Assembly: GCA_028227525.1 (NCBI GenBank)
Contig: JAOJAE010000010.1
Span: forward strand, 1-38,884
Reading direction: 5' to 3'
Length of the DNA: 38,884 bases
Source: Candidatus Pelagibacter sp.
GTDB lineage: Bacteria; Pseudomonadota; Alphaproteobacteria; Pelagibacterales; Pelagibacteraceae
The translations under genes and the position numbers were made by a program. Under the pieces are notes generated by a model that was not told the origin of the DNA, ran no database searches, and was given only the letters and a program-made list of their open reading frames with translations. Shown here one piece after another: positions 15,694 to 24,330 of the stretch. Position 1 is the first letter of the stretch, and each line of letters begins with the position of its first letter.

Positions 15694-16401
15694 TTAGTTT
15701 CCTAAAAAAACTTTTGTTACTTTTTCATTGTCGATAAGATCTGAAGATTTTCCATCAATCACTAATCTTCCACTTTCAAGTACATAACCTCTGTCCGCCA
15801 TACTTAATGCCAACCTTACATTTTGTTCAACAAATAAGATTGATATTCCTTCATTTACTATATTTTTAAATATTTTAATTAAATCTTTCATAACCATAGG
15901 TGAAAGACCCAAAAAAGGTTCATCTACCATTAAAAGTTTTGGAAGCCCCATCATTCCTCTTGCAATAGCTAACATTTGTTGCTCACCACCAGACATTGTT
16001 CGTGCAAGTTGACTTGATCTAACTTCAAGTTTTGGAAAAATTTTATAGATTTTACTTAAAGAATTATCTAACTGTTCTTTTGCTTTTGGATGCCAAGCTC
16101 CAAGTAATAAATTTTGCATTACTGTTAAATGAGGAAAAACTCTTCTTCTTTCAAGTACATGAGATATTCCAAGTTCAGTTCGTTTATGAGTGGGTATTTC
16201 TGAAATTAAATTGTTTTCAAAATGTATGCTTCCATTTCTATGGTGAACTAAATTGCTAATTGTATTCAAAATAGTACTTTTTCCTGAACCATTTGGTCCA
16301 AGCAATGCTACCATCTCACCTTTATTGACGTTGATTGAAATATCCCAAATAACTTGAAAATCATCATACAAAACATCAATATTTTTTACATCAAGCAGCA
16401 T
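15694..16401 (-). CDS. livF: Branched-chain-amino-acid-type ABC transporter ATP-binding protein LivF
   Basis: The protein of 235 residues is the second ATPase of a HAAT-type importer. Walker A is GPNGSGKST (residues 35-43), the ABC signature is MSGGEQQMLAIARGM, Walker B is KLLMVDEPFLGLSP, and the switch histidine position holds FVEQN (Gln-Asn), as is normal for LivF. I chose the ATG at 16401-16399; a TTG one codon upstream is less likely. The start lies inside the end of livG (11-base overlap). It forms one operon with livH, livM and livG and would power uptake of the ligand bound by the divergently encoded periplasmic protein. Confidence 0.95.
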   Translation of the reverse strand: MLLDVKNIDVLYDDFQVIWDISINVNKGEMVALLGPNGSGKSTILNTISNLVHHRNGSIHFENNLISEIPTHKRTELGISHVLERRRVFPHLTVMQNLLLGAWHPKAKEQLDNSLSKIYKIFPKLEVRSSQLARTMSGGEQQMLAIARGMMGLPKLLMVDEPFLGLSPMVMKDLIKIFKNIVNEGISILFVEQNVRLALSMADRGYVLESGRLVIDGKSSDLIDNEKVTKVFLGN

Positions 16402-17113
16402 CAAATGTTCCTAAATACGAATCTATTACTTGTTTGTTATTTTGAATTTCTTTTGGAGATCCAAAAGCAATACTTTTACCTTGATCTAACGCTAGAACAT
16501 TATCTGAAATTTCCATTATAATATTAATATTATGTTCTATCGTAACAATTGTTACTCCCGATTTTTTTAGTTTTTTAATAAGCTCAACTAATCCAGGTAT
16601 GGTTTTTTGATCAACACCTCCTGTTACCTCATCCATTAAAAGTAATTTTGGTTCAATAGCCATTGCTCTTGCCATTTCTAATCTTTTTCTTTGTCCTGTA
16701 GAAAGTTCTTTTGCAAAATGATGTCGTTTTTCAATCAAATCAACAAAGTCTATAATCTCTAAAGCTTTGTCACGAGCTTTTTTGATATTATTTTCTTTTA
16801 CAAAAGAACCAATCATTACATTTTCAAGTAATGTTTGATCTGCGAATGGTTTTAATTTTTGAAAAGTTCTACCTACTCCTAAATTACTTATCTTATCAGG
16901 ACTTAATCCAAAAATATTTTTATCGAAAAATTGTACTTTTCCATTGTCTGCTTTTGTGTAACCAGTAATTAAATCAAATAAAGTTGATTTACCTGCTCCA
17001 TTGGGTCCAATAACCCCTAAAATAGTTCCTTCTTCAACTTCAAAAGAAATATTATCATTTGCTTTAATTCCTCCAAAAGATCTACTCAAATTTTCTACAG
17101 ATAATATTTTCAT
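16391..17113 (-). CDS. livG: Branched-chain-amino-acid-type ABC transporter ATP-binding protein LivG
   Basis: The 240-residue protein is the first ATPase of the HAAT importer. Walker A is GPNGAGKST (residues 36-44), the ABC signature is STGQRKRLEMARAM, Walker B is KLLLMDEVTGGVD, and the switch histidine is in TIEHN. The usual glycine-rich DLITG and the LivG insertion are present. Its ATG overlaps the livM stop by four bases, and its end overlaps livF by 11 bases. A small oddity is that Walker B reads DEVTGGVDQKT rather than the usual DEPxAGLN. Confidence 0.94.
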   Translation of the reverse strand: MKILSVENLSRSFGGIKANDNISFEVEEGTILGVIGPNGAGKSTLFDLITGYTKADNGKVQFFDKNIFGLSPDKISNLGVGRTFQKLKPFADQTLLENVMIGSFVKENNIKKARDKALEIIDFVDLIEKRHHFAKELSTGQRKRLEMARAMAIEPKLLLMDEVTGGVDQKTIPGLVELIKKLKKSGVTIVTIEHNINIIMEISDNVLALDQGKSIAFGSPKEIQNNKQVIDSYLGTFDAA

Positions 17114-18123
17114 CTTTGTTTTTTTCTCTCTAAAATATCTTTTGGAACAAACGATATAAGTCCGTCAGGTCTAAAAATACAAATTATCATTAAGATCAAA
17201 CCATAAAGAATTAGATCCACAGCACCTCCCGTTCCTCCTAAATAAATTCTTGAATATTCTGAAATAGGAATAAGAATAGCTGCACCAATTATTGGCCCCC
17301 AAACATTCCCTATTCCACCAAGAACAGTAATCAACAAAACAATAATTGAAATCTCTATATTAAAAACTCTGTCTGGATCTATGATTAAAATATATTGAGC
17401 AAATAAACTACCCATTGGAGCCATGATCATCGCTGAAATGACATATGCTATTATTTTATAATTAGATACATTGATGCATAAGCTTAATGCTGCTTGTGGG
17501 TCATCTCTAACAGCTCTTAATCTATATCCTAATTTGGATCTGCTTAAGAGCCAAACTATAAAAAATGTAACGATGAAAAATACTAAAAAAATATAATAGT
17601 AAGAAACTTTGCTACTATGAAACTGCAAAGCTGCCCAAGAATCTTCTGAAGTCATTGGTACCCATAAACCTGATGCAGCTCCTACTAAATCCCATCTCTG
17701 AAAAACTACTTGAAAACTAATTCCTATAAGTAAAGTTGCAATTGCAAAATAATGACCACTTAATCTTAGCATTGGAATTCCAATTAAAATTGCAAAAATT
17801 CCAGATACTAAAATTCCAAAAGGCATGCTTAACCAAGGAGATATTCCATATTCGATATAAAAAAATGAGGTTGCATATGCACCTATTCCAAAAAATGCTC
17901 CATGACCCAAACTAATTTGGCCAGAAAAACCAGCTATTACGTTCCACGATTGAGCCATAACAGCATGCATAAAAATCATAATTAATAAATGAAGATAAAA
18001 TGAATTTAATCCAAAAAGTGGTAAGGCAAATAATAAAACGATTAAACTACCAATAAAATAAATTACTCGATTGTCAGTGTTCCAAAGAGGTTCTGATTTT
18101 GCGATTATTAATTTATCATCCAT
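17110..18123 (-). CDS. livM: Branched-chain-amino-acid-type ABC transporter permease LivM
   Basis: The 337-residue integral membrane protein has about nine hydrophobic segments and the LivM signature NVIAGFSGQISLGHGAFFGIGAY, then the cytoplasmic EAA-like loop SRSKLGYRLRAVRDDPQAAL that docks on the ATPase. The C-terminus IICIFRPDGL is also typical. It forms the translocation pore with LivH. It starts with an ATG that shares a base with the livH stop (TAATG) and ends in a four-base overlap with livG. The long hydrophilic N-terminus before the first helix (DDKLIIAKSEPLWNTDNR) is normal for the family. Confidence 0.94.
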   Translation of the reverse strand: MDDKLIIAKSEPLWNTDNRVIYFIGSLIVLLFALPLFGLNSFYLHLLIMIFMHAVMAQSWNVIAGFSGQISLGHGAFFGIGAYATSFFYIEYGISPWLSMPFGILVSGIFAILIGIPMLRLSGHYFAIATLLIGISFQVVFQRWDLVGAASGLWVPMTSEDSWAALQFHSSKVSYYYIFLVFFIVTFFIVWLLSRSKLGYRLRAVRDDPQAALSLCINVSNYKIIAYVISAMIMAPMGSLFAQYILIIDPDRVFNIEISIIVLLITVLGGIGNVWGPIIGAAILIPISEYSRIYLGGTGGAVDLILYGLILMIICIFRPDGLISFVPKDILERKKQR

Positions 18124-18989
18124 TAATACCTACCAAACAAACCTTGAGGTCTATAAATCACAACTAATAGATAAATTGCAAAAACATATAAAAGCTTAAA
18201 TGAAGGATCTATTAATAAACCACCTAAAGATTCAACAAGCCCAATAATAATTCCTGCATACAAGCATCCAATGATACTTCCAAATCCACCAAGGGCTACC
18301 GCAACAAAAGCAAATAAAGCAAAATTAATTCCAACATCTGTAAAAATAAAAAAGTAATTAGCCATCATACCTCCAGCAACTCCAACACAACCCAGTCCAA
18401 TTGCCCATCCGATTGCAAACATTTTATTTGAAGGAATTCCTAAAATCTCAGCAGCATGTCTATCTTGTGCAGTTGCTTGAAGAGCTAAACCAGTTTCTGT
18501 TTTTGTAACAAATAAATATAAACCTATAAAAGCAACTAAACATACTAGACTAGCTACCAATTGAGGCTGACCAATAAATACTGAACCTATTTCTAATCTA
18601 CCTTCCAATAAGGGCTTATCCACATTTCTAAAATCAGGAGTCCAAAGTAATTGAGCAATTGATCTAATGAATATTGATAATCCAAATGTTGCACAAATTT
18701 GAATTAACATTTTTGCTTTTAAAATATATCTAATAAGAAAGTAGTGAGTGATTACTCCACAAAAAGCCATTAACAAAATTGTAATTGGAATAGAAAAAAT
18801 TGGATCCAATCCAAACAATGACCATAGCCAAAAAGAAGAAAACATTGATAGCATTAAATGCTCACCATGAGCGAAATTAACAATATCCATTAACCCAAAT
18901 ATTAAACTTAATCCTGCAGCTATTAATGCATAGATTAAGCCCATCATTAATCCTGTAACTATAGCTTGAAGAATTATTTCTGAGGTCAT
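18123..18989 (-). CDS. livH: Branched-chain-amino-acid-type ABC transporter permease LivH
   Basis: The 288-residue protein is the smaller HAAT permease, with about eight membrane segments. The family motifs are GLIYALIAAGLSLIFGLMDI, VNFAHGEHLML, the cytoplasmic docking loop TETGLALQATAQDRHAAEIL, and the C-terminal VVIYRPQGLFG. It is the promoter-proximal gene of livHMGF. The 156-base region between it and the binding-protein gene (18990-19145) must hold the promoters for both directions. Within the family the substrates include leucine-type amino acids, amides, urea and short amide compounds, so the name does not fix the ligand. Confidence 0.94.
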   Translation of the reverse strand: MTSEIILQAIVTGLMMGLIYALIAAGLSLIFGLMDIVNFAHGEHLMLSMFSSFWLWSLFGLDPIFSIPITILLMAFCGVITHYFLIRYILKAKMLIQICATFGLSIFIRSIAQLLWTPDFRNVDKPLLEGRLEIGSVFIGQPQLVASLVCLVAFIGLYLFVTKTETGLALQATAQDRHAAEILGIPSNKMFAIGWAIGLGCVGVAGGMMANYFFIFTDVGINFALFAFVAVALGGFGSIIGCLYAGIIIGLVESLGGLLIDPSFKLLYVFAIYLLVVIYRPQGLFGRY

Positions 18990-19145
18990 TATGTTAATTT
19001 ACTAATATATATACAGATAATATATATAATAAATAAATCTTATTTAGAATAATTCTTAATATTCATCAATAAAGTAAATCGTTGAATTGGTATCTTAGAT
19101 AGTATTAGAATGTTCTTTTAAAAAACAAATACGAGGGGAAAATAA
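18990..19145. promoter_or_regulatory. Divergent promoter region between livH and the binding-protein gene
   Basis: This 156-base, very AT-rich region separates two divergent starts. On the plus strand a possible sigma-70 promoter is TTGAAT (19082-19087) and TAGAAT (19106-19111), with an 18-base spacer. It is followed by a strong Shine-Dalgarno sequence GAGGGG (19133-19138), seven bases before the ATG at 19146. Such a good ribosome site is rare in this window and fits high expression of a binding protein. An imperfect palindrome, AGAAT-A-ATTCT (19046-19056), lies in the middle and could bind a regulator. A run of alternating TA (about 19000-19030) lies close to livH. The promoter and operator calls are tentative; the ribosome site is clear. 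Confidence 0.5.
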
Positions 19146-20402
19146 ATGAAAAAATTAATACTTTCAGTATTTACTTTTTTATCATTGGTTTGTGCACCTG
19201 CTATAAGTTCAGCACAAGATGTTAAAATTGGAGTACTGTATCCATTAACTGGTCCTGTAGCTCAAGTTGGTAAGGACGCAGTTGCAGCAGTTCAAACTGC
19301 TTTAGATATTATAAACAATAGCCACAACATTCCTGGTATGCCTTTAGCAAAAGATGCTGGTCTTAAAGGATTGGGTGGTGGAAAAATATCAATCGTTGTA
19401 GGTGACCATGGTGGAAAACCTGATGTTGGTGTTGGTGAAACTGAAAAGATGTTAAATTCTGATAAGGTACACGCGATGTTTGGAGCTTACTACTCATCTG
19501 TTACAGGTGCAGCAAGTCAAGTATCTGAAAGAGCTGGAATTCCTTGGGTTAACGGAGAGTCTACATCTCCAAAACTAACTACAAGAGGATTTAAATATTT
19601 CTTCAGAGTTACACCTCATGATGGTGAATTCACTCAGTTGATGTTTGAATTTATGAATGACTTTAACAAGAAAAATAGTAACAAACTAAATACTCTTGGT
19701 ATTATTCATGAAGATACTTTATGGGGATCAGATAGTGGTGGAACTCAAAACAAAATGGCTAAAGATCAAGGCTATAAAGTTATTGAAAAAATAAGCTACA
19801 AAGCAAAAACAACATCTCTAAGTTCTGAAGTTCAAAGATTGAAAGCAAAAAACCCAGACGTTTTATTGCCTTCATCTTACACAGCTGATGCTTATTTATT
19901 CTTAAATACTGCGAAAGAACTTGATTATAATCCTAAGCTTCTAGTTGCTCAGAATGCTGGTTATACAGATCCTAAGTTTATAGCTACTATGGGAAGTAAA
20001 GCGGAAGGTGTAATTACAAGATCACCTTTTAACACTGACTTAGCAACTACTATTCCAATGATAGGAACTGTAAATGAACTTTTCAAAACACATTCAGGTG
20101 GAAGAGATCTATCTGATGTACCGGCAAGAGCATTTACAGGATTTATGGCTTTAGCTAATGCAATTAACAATGCAGGATCAACTGACCCTGAAAAAATTAG
20201 ACAAGCGTTAGTAGATCTAGATATGTCATCAGACTCTTTAATTGTTCCATATAGAGGAATTAAATTTGGTGCTGATGGTCAAAATGAGAAAACAAGAGGT
20301 ATTTTGATGCAAGTTCAAGGTGGAAAATACTGTACTGTTTATCCATTTGAGTTAGCTGCATGTAAACTGCAGTATCCTATGCCTACTTGGGCTCAAAAAT
20401 AA
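19146..20402 (+). CDS. Periplasmic substrate-binding protein of the HAAT (LivJ/K-like) importer
   Basis: The 418-residue protein has a signal peptide ending near ISSA-QD (residue 23) and a type-I periplasmic binding fold. The family start is VKIGVLYPLTGPVAQVGKDA, followed by the KISIVVGDHGGKPDVG segment, MFGAYYSSVTGAASQVSERA and GIPWVNGESTSPKLT, whose Ser/Thr residues usually contact the ligand alpha-carboxylate or amide. Two cysteines near the C-terminus (YCTVYPFELAACK) could form a disulphide. The ligand cannot be read. The closest family members bind branched-chain amino acids, amides or related compounds. It lies divergent to livHMGF, and the 5-oxoproline genes next to it make pyroglutamate or a glutamate derivative worth testing. 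Confidence 0.92.
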   Translation: MKKLILSVFTFLSLVCAPAISSAQDVKIGVLYPLTGPVAQVGKDAVAAVQTALDIINNSHNIPGMPLAKDAGLKGLGGGKISIVVGDHGGKPDVGVGETEKMLNSDKVHAMFGAYYSSVTGAASQVSERAGIPWVNGESTSPKLTTRGFKYFFRVTPHDGEFTQLMFEFMNDFNKKNSNKLNTLGIIHEDTLWGSDSGGTQNKMAKDQGYKVIEKISYKAKTTSLSSEVQRLKAKNPDVLLPSSYTADAYLFLNTAKELDYNPKLLVAQNAGYTDPKFIATMGSKAEGVITRSPFNTDLATTIPMIGTVNELFKTHSGGRDLSDVPARAFTGFMALANAINNAGSTDPEKIRQALVDLDMSSDSLIVPYRGIKFGADGQNEKTRGILMQVQGGKYCTVYPFELAACKLQYPMPTWAQK

Positions 20403-20421
20403 ATTAAATTTAAATTTATCT

Positions 20422-20454
20422 AAGGCGGTCATTAATTTGACCGCCTTTTTTTTT
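20422..20454 (+). terminator. Intrinsic terminator after the binding-protein gene
   Basis: A perfect 10-base-pair hairpin, AAGGCGGTCA (20422-20431) with TGACCGCCTT (20438-20447) and a six-base TTAATT loop, is followed directly by a run of T to 20454. It lies about 20 bases after the binding-protein stop and ends that transcript before the TerC gene. In an AT-rich genome this GC-rich stem stands out. Confidence 0.93.
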
Positions 20455-20505
20455 ATAAATACTTTTTATTGAATTATTATAAATTTAAAATAATATAAAT
20501 TTATA

Positions 20506-21120
20506 TTGATAGAAGAAGCCATAATACTACTCCAAATAATTTTTATAGACATTATCTTAGCAGCGGATAATGCAATTATAATTGGTTTAATAGCAGCTAA
20601 CTTTGTTCCAAAATATAGAAAACAAATAATTTTATGGGGTGTAGCTGGTGCTCTCGTCTTTAAAATTATTTTTGCAATTTTTGCTACTTATCTTTTTGAA
20701 TTCTATTTTATAAAAATTTTAGGAGGATTACTTCTTATTTGGATTGTTAATGATCTAAGAAAAGATTTAGTGGAGATGAAAAATAAGGCTAAGACTCCAT
20801 TAATAAAATCTAAATCTCCATCTTATATACACAGTATATATAAAGTGTTATTTGCAGACATAACAATTAGTTTTGACAATGTAATAGGAGTGGTTGGTGC
20901 ATCCAAAGGTTATTTTGGGTTTATGATTTTTGGACTTGTTTTATCTGTAGTTCTTACAGGTGCCTTAGCTACTTACATGGCAAACTATATTCAAAAACAT
21001 ATTTGGATTGCCTATGTAGGATTAATCTTGATTTTAATAGTTGGTTTACAATTAATTATTGGTGGATTGGTTGATTTGGAAATACTCAAAATTAATGAGG
21101 AATTTAAAAAATACTTTTAA
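20506..21120 (+). CDS. TerC/YjbE-family integral membrane protein
   Basis: The 204-residue protein has about six to seven membrane segments and the TerC family motifs: IDIILAADNAIIIGLIA near the N-terminus and ADITISFDNVIGVVGA in the second half, each with the conserved Asp and Asn residues that are thought to bind metal. Related proteins act in metal-ion export or in metal loading of secreted enzymes. The start is probably the TTG at 20506, because a TAA lies in frame 15 bases upstream and the family N-terminus begins here; no ATG fits. The gene stands alone between the terminator at 20454 and convergent panB. A weak promoter must lie in the 20455-20505 gap, but I see no convincing match. 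Confidence 0.88.
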   Translation: MIEEAIILLQIIFIDIILAADNAIIIGLIAANFVPKYRKQIILWGVAGALVFKIIFAIFATYLFEFYFIKILGGLLLIWIVNDLRKDLVEMKNKAKTPLIKSKSPSYIHSIYKVLFADITISFDNVIGVVGASKGYFGFMIFGLVLSVVLTGALATYMANYIQKHIWIAYVGLILILIVGLQLIIGGLVDLEILKINEEFKKYF

Positions 21121-21894
21121 TTAATAAGAGTGTTTTTTTAGAGGAAACTTATTATTTCTTACTTCTTTTGTGTAACTAGCTACAGCTTTTGTCATCTCTT
21201 TTCTTATATTTGAATATTTTTTAACAAATCTAACATTGATTGGATTAAGCCCTATCAAATCATCAAATACTAAAATTTGACCATCACAATTATTGGATGC
21301 ACCTATCCCTATCGTTGGAATACTAATTTTTTTGGTTACCATTTTAGATAAAGATGTTTCAACACATTCTAATACAATAGAAAAAACACCTGCTGATTGT
21401 AATAATTCTGCATCTTTTAAAATTTTATTTCTCTCTGAAATTTTTTTACCTTTAAATTTAAAAGTTTTTTCTGATTGAGGTAGTAATCCTAAATGACCCA
21501 TTACCGGGATATTATTTTTAGTCAAAAGTTCAACAATTTTATAAATTTTTTTTCCACCTTCTAATTTAACTGCATCAGATTTTGTTTCTGACATAATTTT
21601 TTTTGCATTTTTAAGGGCTTCTTTAGGGTTTCTATATGTGTTGTGTGGCATATCAACAACCATTAAACTTTTTTTAATTCCCATTCTTACACTTTTGGAA
21701 TGTTCAATCATTGTCATTAAGCTTACTTCTCTTGTAGACTTATAATTGTATAAAACTGAACCAAGTGAGTCTCCGACTAAAATTATATCGCAGAAGTTAT
21801 CTAAGATTGAAGCAACATTTTTTGAATAAGCTGCTAAACTAACAATCTTTGATTTATTTTTTTTCTTAATTATATCTAATATTTTCTTTTTCAT
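21121..21894 (-). CDS. panB: 3-methyl-2-oxobutanoate hydroxymethyltransferase
   Basis: The 257-residue protein is PanB, which adds a C1 unit from 5,10-methylene-THF to 2-oxoisovalerate in pantothenate (coenzyme A) synthesis. Diagnostic features are IILVGDSLGSVLY, which holds a metal-binding Asp, SLMTMIEHSKSVRMG, VVDMPHNTYRNP, AVKLEGG, PVMGHLGLLPQS, the late glutamate in IVLECVE, and PTIGIGASNNCDGQILVFDD. The conserved TAYD start is changed to LAAYSK, a modest divergence. It follows gloA by four bases and is the last gene of the long minus-strand run. It uses the same folate product that gcvT makes. panC is not in the window. Confidence 0.94.
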   Translation of the reverse strand: MKKKILDIIKKKNKSKIVSLAAYSKNVASILDNFCDIILVGDSLGSVLYNYKSTREVSLMTMIEHSKSVRMGIKKSLMVVDMPHNTYRNPKEALKNAKKIMSETKSDAVKLEGGKKIYKIVELLTKNNIPVMGHLGLLPQSEKTFKFKGKKISERNKILKDAELLQSAGVFSIVLECVETSLSKMVTKKISIPTIGIGASNNCDGQILVFDDLIGLNPINVRFVKKYSNIRKEMTKAVASYTKEVRNNKFPLKKHSY

Positions 21895-21898
21895 CGAC

Positions 21899-22318
21899 TT
21901 ACCAAGAGCCGGTATTTTCCATTGAAGCCCAAGGTTCTTTAGGTTCTAGATTTCCCTCTTGAAGTATCTCAATTGAAATTTTATCTGGTGATCTGACAAA
22001 TGCCATATGACCATCTCGAGGTGGTCTATTAATGGTATAACCCATATCCATTAGTCTTTGACAAGTTTCGTAAATATTATCAACTCTATAAGCAAGATGA
22101 CCAAAATTTCTTGAACCTTCACCAAGCTCATCTCCATCCCAGTTATAAGTTAATTCAATTTCAGCTTTTTCATCATTTGGAGCAGCAAGAAAGACAAGGG
22201 TGAACCTACCTTTTTCGTTTTCCATTCGTCTTGTTTCTTTTAAACCTAATCCATCACAAAAAAATTTTAAAGACTCATCAATATCTTTAACCCTGATCAT
22301 AGTGTGTAAATATTTCAT
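21899..22318 (-). CDS. gloA: Lactoylglutathione lyase (glyoxalase I, VOC family)
   Basis: The 139-residue protein is a glyoxalase I, which turns the methylglyoxal-glutathione hemithioacetal into lactoylglutathione. The N-terminus YLHTMIRVKDIDESLKFF carries metal ligand His5, IELTYNW carries Glu55, GHLAYRVDNI carries His74 and SIEILQ carries Glu117, giving the expected four metal ligands. The FVRSPDKISIEI region is also typical. The length is close to the usual 135. It lies between guaA (22-base gap) and panB (4-base gap) in a housekeeping run and probably serves basal detoxification. Confidence 0.93.
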   Translation of the reverse strand: MKYLHTMIRVKDIDESLKFFCDGLGLKETRRMENEKGRFTLVFLAAPNDEKAEIELTYNWDGDELGEGSRNFGHLAYRVDNIYETCQRLMDMGYTINRPPRDGHMAFVRSPDKISIEILQEGNLEPKEPWASMENTGSW

Positions 22319-22340
22319 ATGCTTAATTTATAGTTTAAAA

Positions 22341-23903
22341 CTACTCTAATTCAATAGTACTAGGTGGTTTTGAAGTAATATCATAAACAACTCTATTAAT
22401 ACCTCTAATACTGTTTACTATTTGATTGGAAATTGTTTCCATGAAAGACTTTTTAAACTCATAAAAATCGGCTGTCATTCCATCTTCTGAAGTAATTGCT
22501 CTTAACAAGCATAAATACTCATAAGTACGATTGTCTCCCATAACACCGACTGTTTTAACTGGTAATAAAGCGGCATAGGCTTGCCAAATCTTGTGATAAA
22601 GACCATGATCTTTTAAAGCTTGAATGAAATAATAATCAGCTTCTTTAAGTATTTTTATTTTTTCATTGGTAATTATACCAGGCATTCTTATCGCTAAGCC
22701 AGGTCCAGGAAAAGGATGTCTTGAAATAATATCTTTAGATAAATTTAATTCTAAACCTAATTTTCTAACTTCATCTTTAAATAAAAACTTTAAAGGTTCA
22801 ACAAGTTTTAACTTCATCTTTTTTGGAAGTCCTCCAACATTATGGTGGGATTTTATCTTAGATGTTTGACTTCCTGTTACAGATTTACTTTCAATTAAAT
22901 CAGGATAAAGAGTTCCTTGAGCGAGGAATTTAACATTTTTAATTTTTTTAGCATATCTTTCAAATATTTTTATAAAAAGATTGCCAATAATTTTTCTCTT
23001 CTTTTCAGGATCAGAAACATTATGCAATTTTTTTAAAAATTCTTTTTCTGCATTTACGTAAATTAAATTCATTTTTAAACGCTTTTTAAAAGTTTGAACA
23101 ACCTGTATCTCTTCATTTTTTCTCAAAAGACCTGTATTAACAAAAATACAGTATAATTTTTTACCAATAGCTTTATTCAGTAATTGAGCTACCACACTAC
23201 TATCAACACCACCTGATAAAGCACAAATAACTTTTTCTGATCCAACTTGACCTTTAACTTCTTTGATAAGTTGAATTTTTTGATCCTTAGAAGACCAATT
23301 ACGTTTAATCTTACAAATTAAAAAAATAAAATTACTTATCAGTTTTTTACCATTTTCAGTATGTGTGACTTCTGGATGAAATTGAATTCCATAAAATCTT
23401 TTTAATCTATTTTCTACAATTGCAAACTTTGAATTAGTACTTGATGCTATAGCTTTAAAGTTTTTTGGAAGTCTGGATACTTGGTCAGCATGACTCATCC
23501 AAACTTTTTTGGATTTTTGTTTATTAAAAAAATTCTTAATTAAAAGACTTTCATTTTTTTTAACTATATTTGCTAATCCAAATTCTCTATGTTTGGATTG
23601 TTTTACTTTTCCTCCGTTTAGTTTTGAGAGTATTTGATGTCCAAAACAAATACCTAAAATAGGAACATCTAAATTTATTATTTTTTTATCAAATGAATAT
23701 TTGTTTATTTGATAAACATTTAGTGGCCCGCCAGATAAAATTATTCCTTTAACAGTCTGATCAATATCTTTTAACTTTATTTTTTTATGACTTATAATCT
23801 CAGAAAAAACGCCCAATTCTCTTATTCTTCTCGCAATTAGCTGGGTAAATTGAGAACCAAAATCTATAATTAAGATTTTATTAAGATTTTGATCAAGACT
23901 CAT
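22341..23903 (-). CDS. guaA: GMP synthase (glutamine-hydrolysing)
   Basis: The 520-residue protein makes GMP from XMP, ATP and glutamine. The N-terminal class I glutamine amidotransferase domain has nucleophile Cys86 in ICFGHQ and the His176/Glu178 pair in QFHPEVTHT. The ATP pyrophosphatase domain follows with its PP-loop SGGVDSS (residues 230-236). The C-terminal dimerisation domain is marked by [14 protein letters not shown] and by the terminal [14 protein letters not shown]. It overlaps the end of the upstream TPR gene by 11 bases, which in turn follows guaB. The guaB-guaA pair is therefore interrupted only by that small gene. Confidence 0.97.
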   Translation of the reverse strand: MSLDQNLNKILIIDFGSQFTQLIARRIRELGVFSEIISHKKIKLKDIDQTVKGIILSGGPLNVYQINKYSFDKKIINLDVPILGICFGHQILSKLNGGKVKQSKHREFGLANIVKKNESLLIKNFFNKQKSKKVWMSHADQVSRLPKNFKAIASSTNSKFAIVENRLKRFYGIQFHPEVTHTENGKKLISNFIFLICKIKRNWSSKDQKIQLIKEVKGQVGSEKVICALSGGVDSSVVAQLLNKAIGKKLYCIFVNTGLLRKNEEIQVVQTFKKRLKMNLIYVNAEKEFLKKLHNVSDPEKKRKIIGNLFIKIFERYAKKIKNVKFLAQGTLYPDLIESKSVTGSQTSKIKSHHNVGGLPKKMKLKLVEPLKFLFKDEVRKLGLELNLSKDIISRHPFPGPGLAIRMPGIITNEKIKILKEADYYFIQALKDHGLYHKIWQAYAALLPVKTVGVMGDNRTYEYLCLLRAITSEDGMTADFYEFKKSFMETISNQIVNSIRGINRVVYDITSKPPSTIELE

Positions 23904-24330
23904 TTTTTGGTTCTAAATTTTTAAGAGACTCTTGAATTTCATCGTTTTCATCACATAATTTTTTACAAACTTTTACAAATGTTTCAGAAAGATCTTTAAC
24001 TTTTGAATAATTTGATTTTTTTAAAGCTATTTTCATCAGCATCAAAATAGCCTCTTCATTATTTGGCTCTATCAGCAATGCTGTATCCAAATTGTACTCT
24101 TCTTTTCTTTGATTTTCTTCATGATTATAAATTTTTGCTAAATAAAGGTACGATTTAGCATCCTTTGGATTAAAAACTATATTTCGTTCTAACATAAAAC
24201 GTGCATCATCATATTTTTTATCCTGATACATTTTTAGTGCTTCATCAAAAAAGTTTTCTTTACTTAATGCAATGTTAGAAGAAGAAACTAAAAAAATTAT
24301 TGGAGTAATTATTTTAAGAATTTTATTCAT
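23893..24330 (-). CDS. Small secreted TPR-repeat protein within the guaB-guaA operon
   Basis: The 145-residue protein begins with a signal peptide ([20 protein letters not shown], probable cleavage near IALS-K) and then carries about three TPR-like helix pairs: [40 protein letters not shown] and [17 protein letters not shown]. Two cysteines lie in [10 protein letters not shown]. It should be periplasmic. Its ATG shares a base with the guaB stop (TAATG) and its stop overlaps the guaA start by 11 bases, so it is embedded in the GMP synthesis operon even though a secreted scaffold has no obvious part in that pathway. The function is unknown. It resembles the other secreted TPR gene at 14414-14902 in size and layout. 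Confidence 0.82.
   Translation of the reverse strand: MNKILKIITPIIFLVSSSNIALSKENFFDEALKMYQDKKYDDARFMLERNIVFNPKDAKSYLYLAKIYNHEENQRKEEYNLDTALLIEPNNEEAILMLMKIALKKSNYSKVKDLSETFVKVCKKLCDENDEIQESLKNLEPKNES

Noticed and set aside
19000..19030. Alternating TA run near livH as a distinct element
   Set aside because: It is short and consistent with base composition in an intergenic region, so I do not treat it as a repeat with a function.
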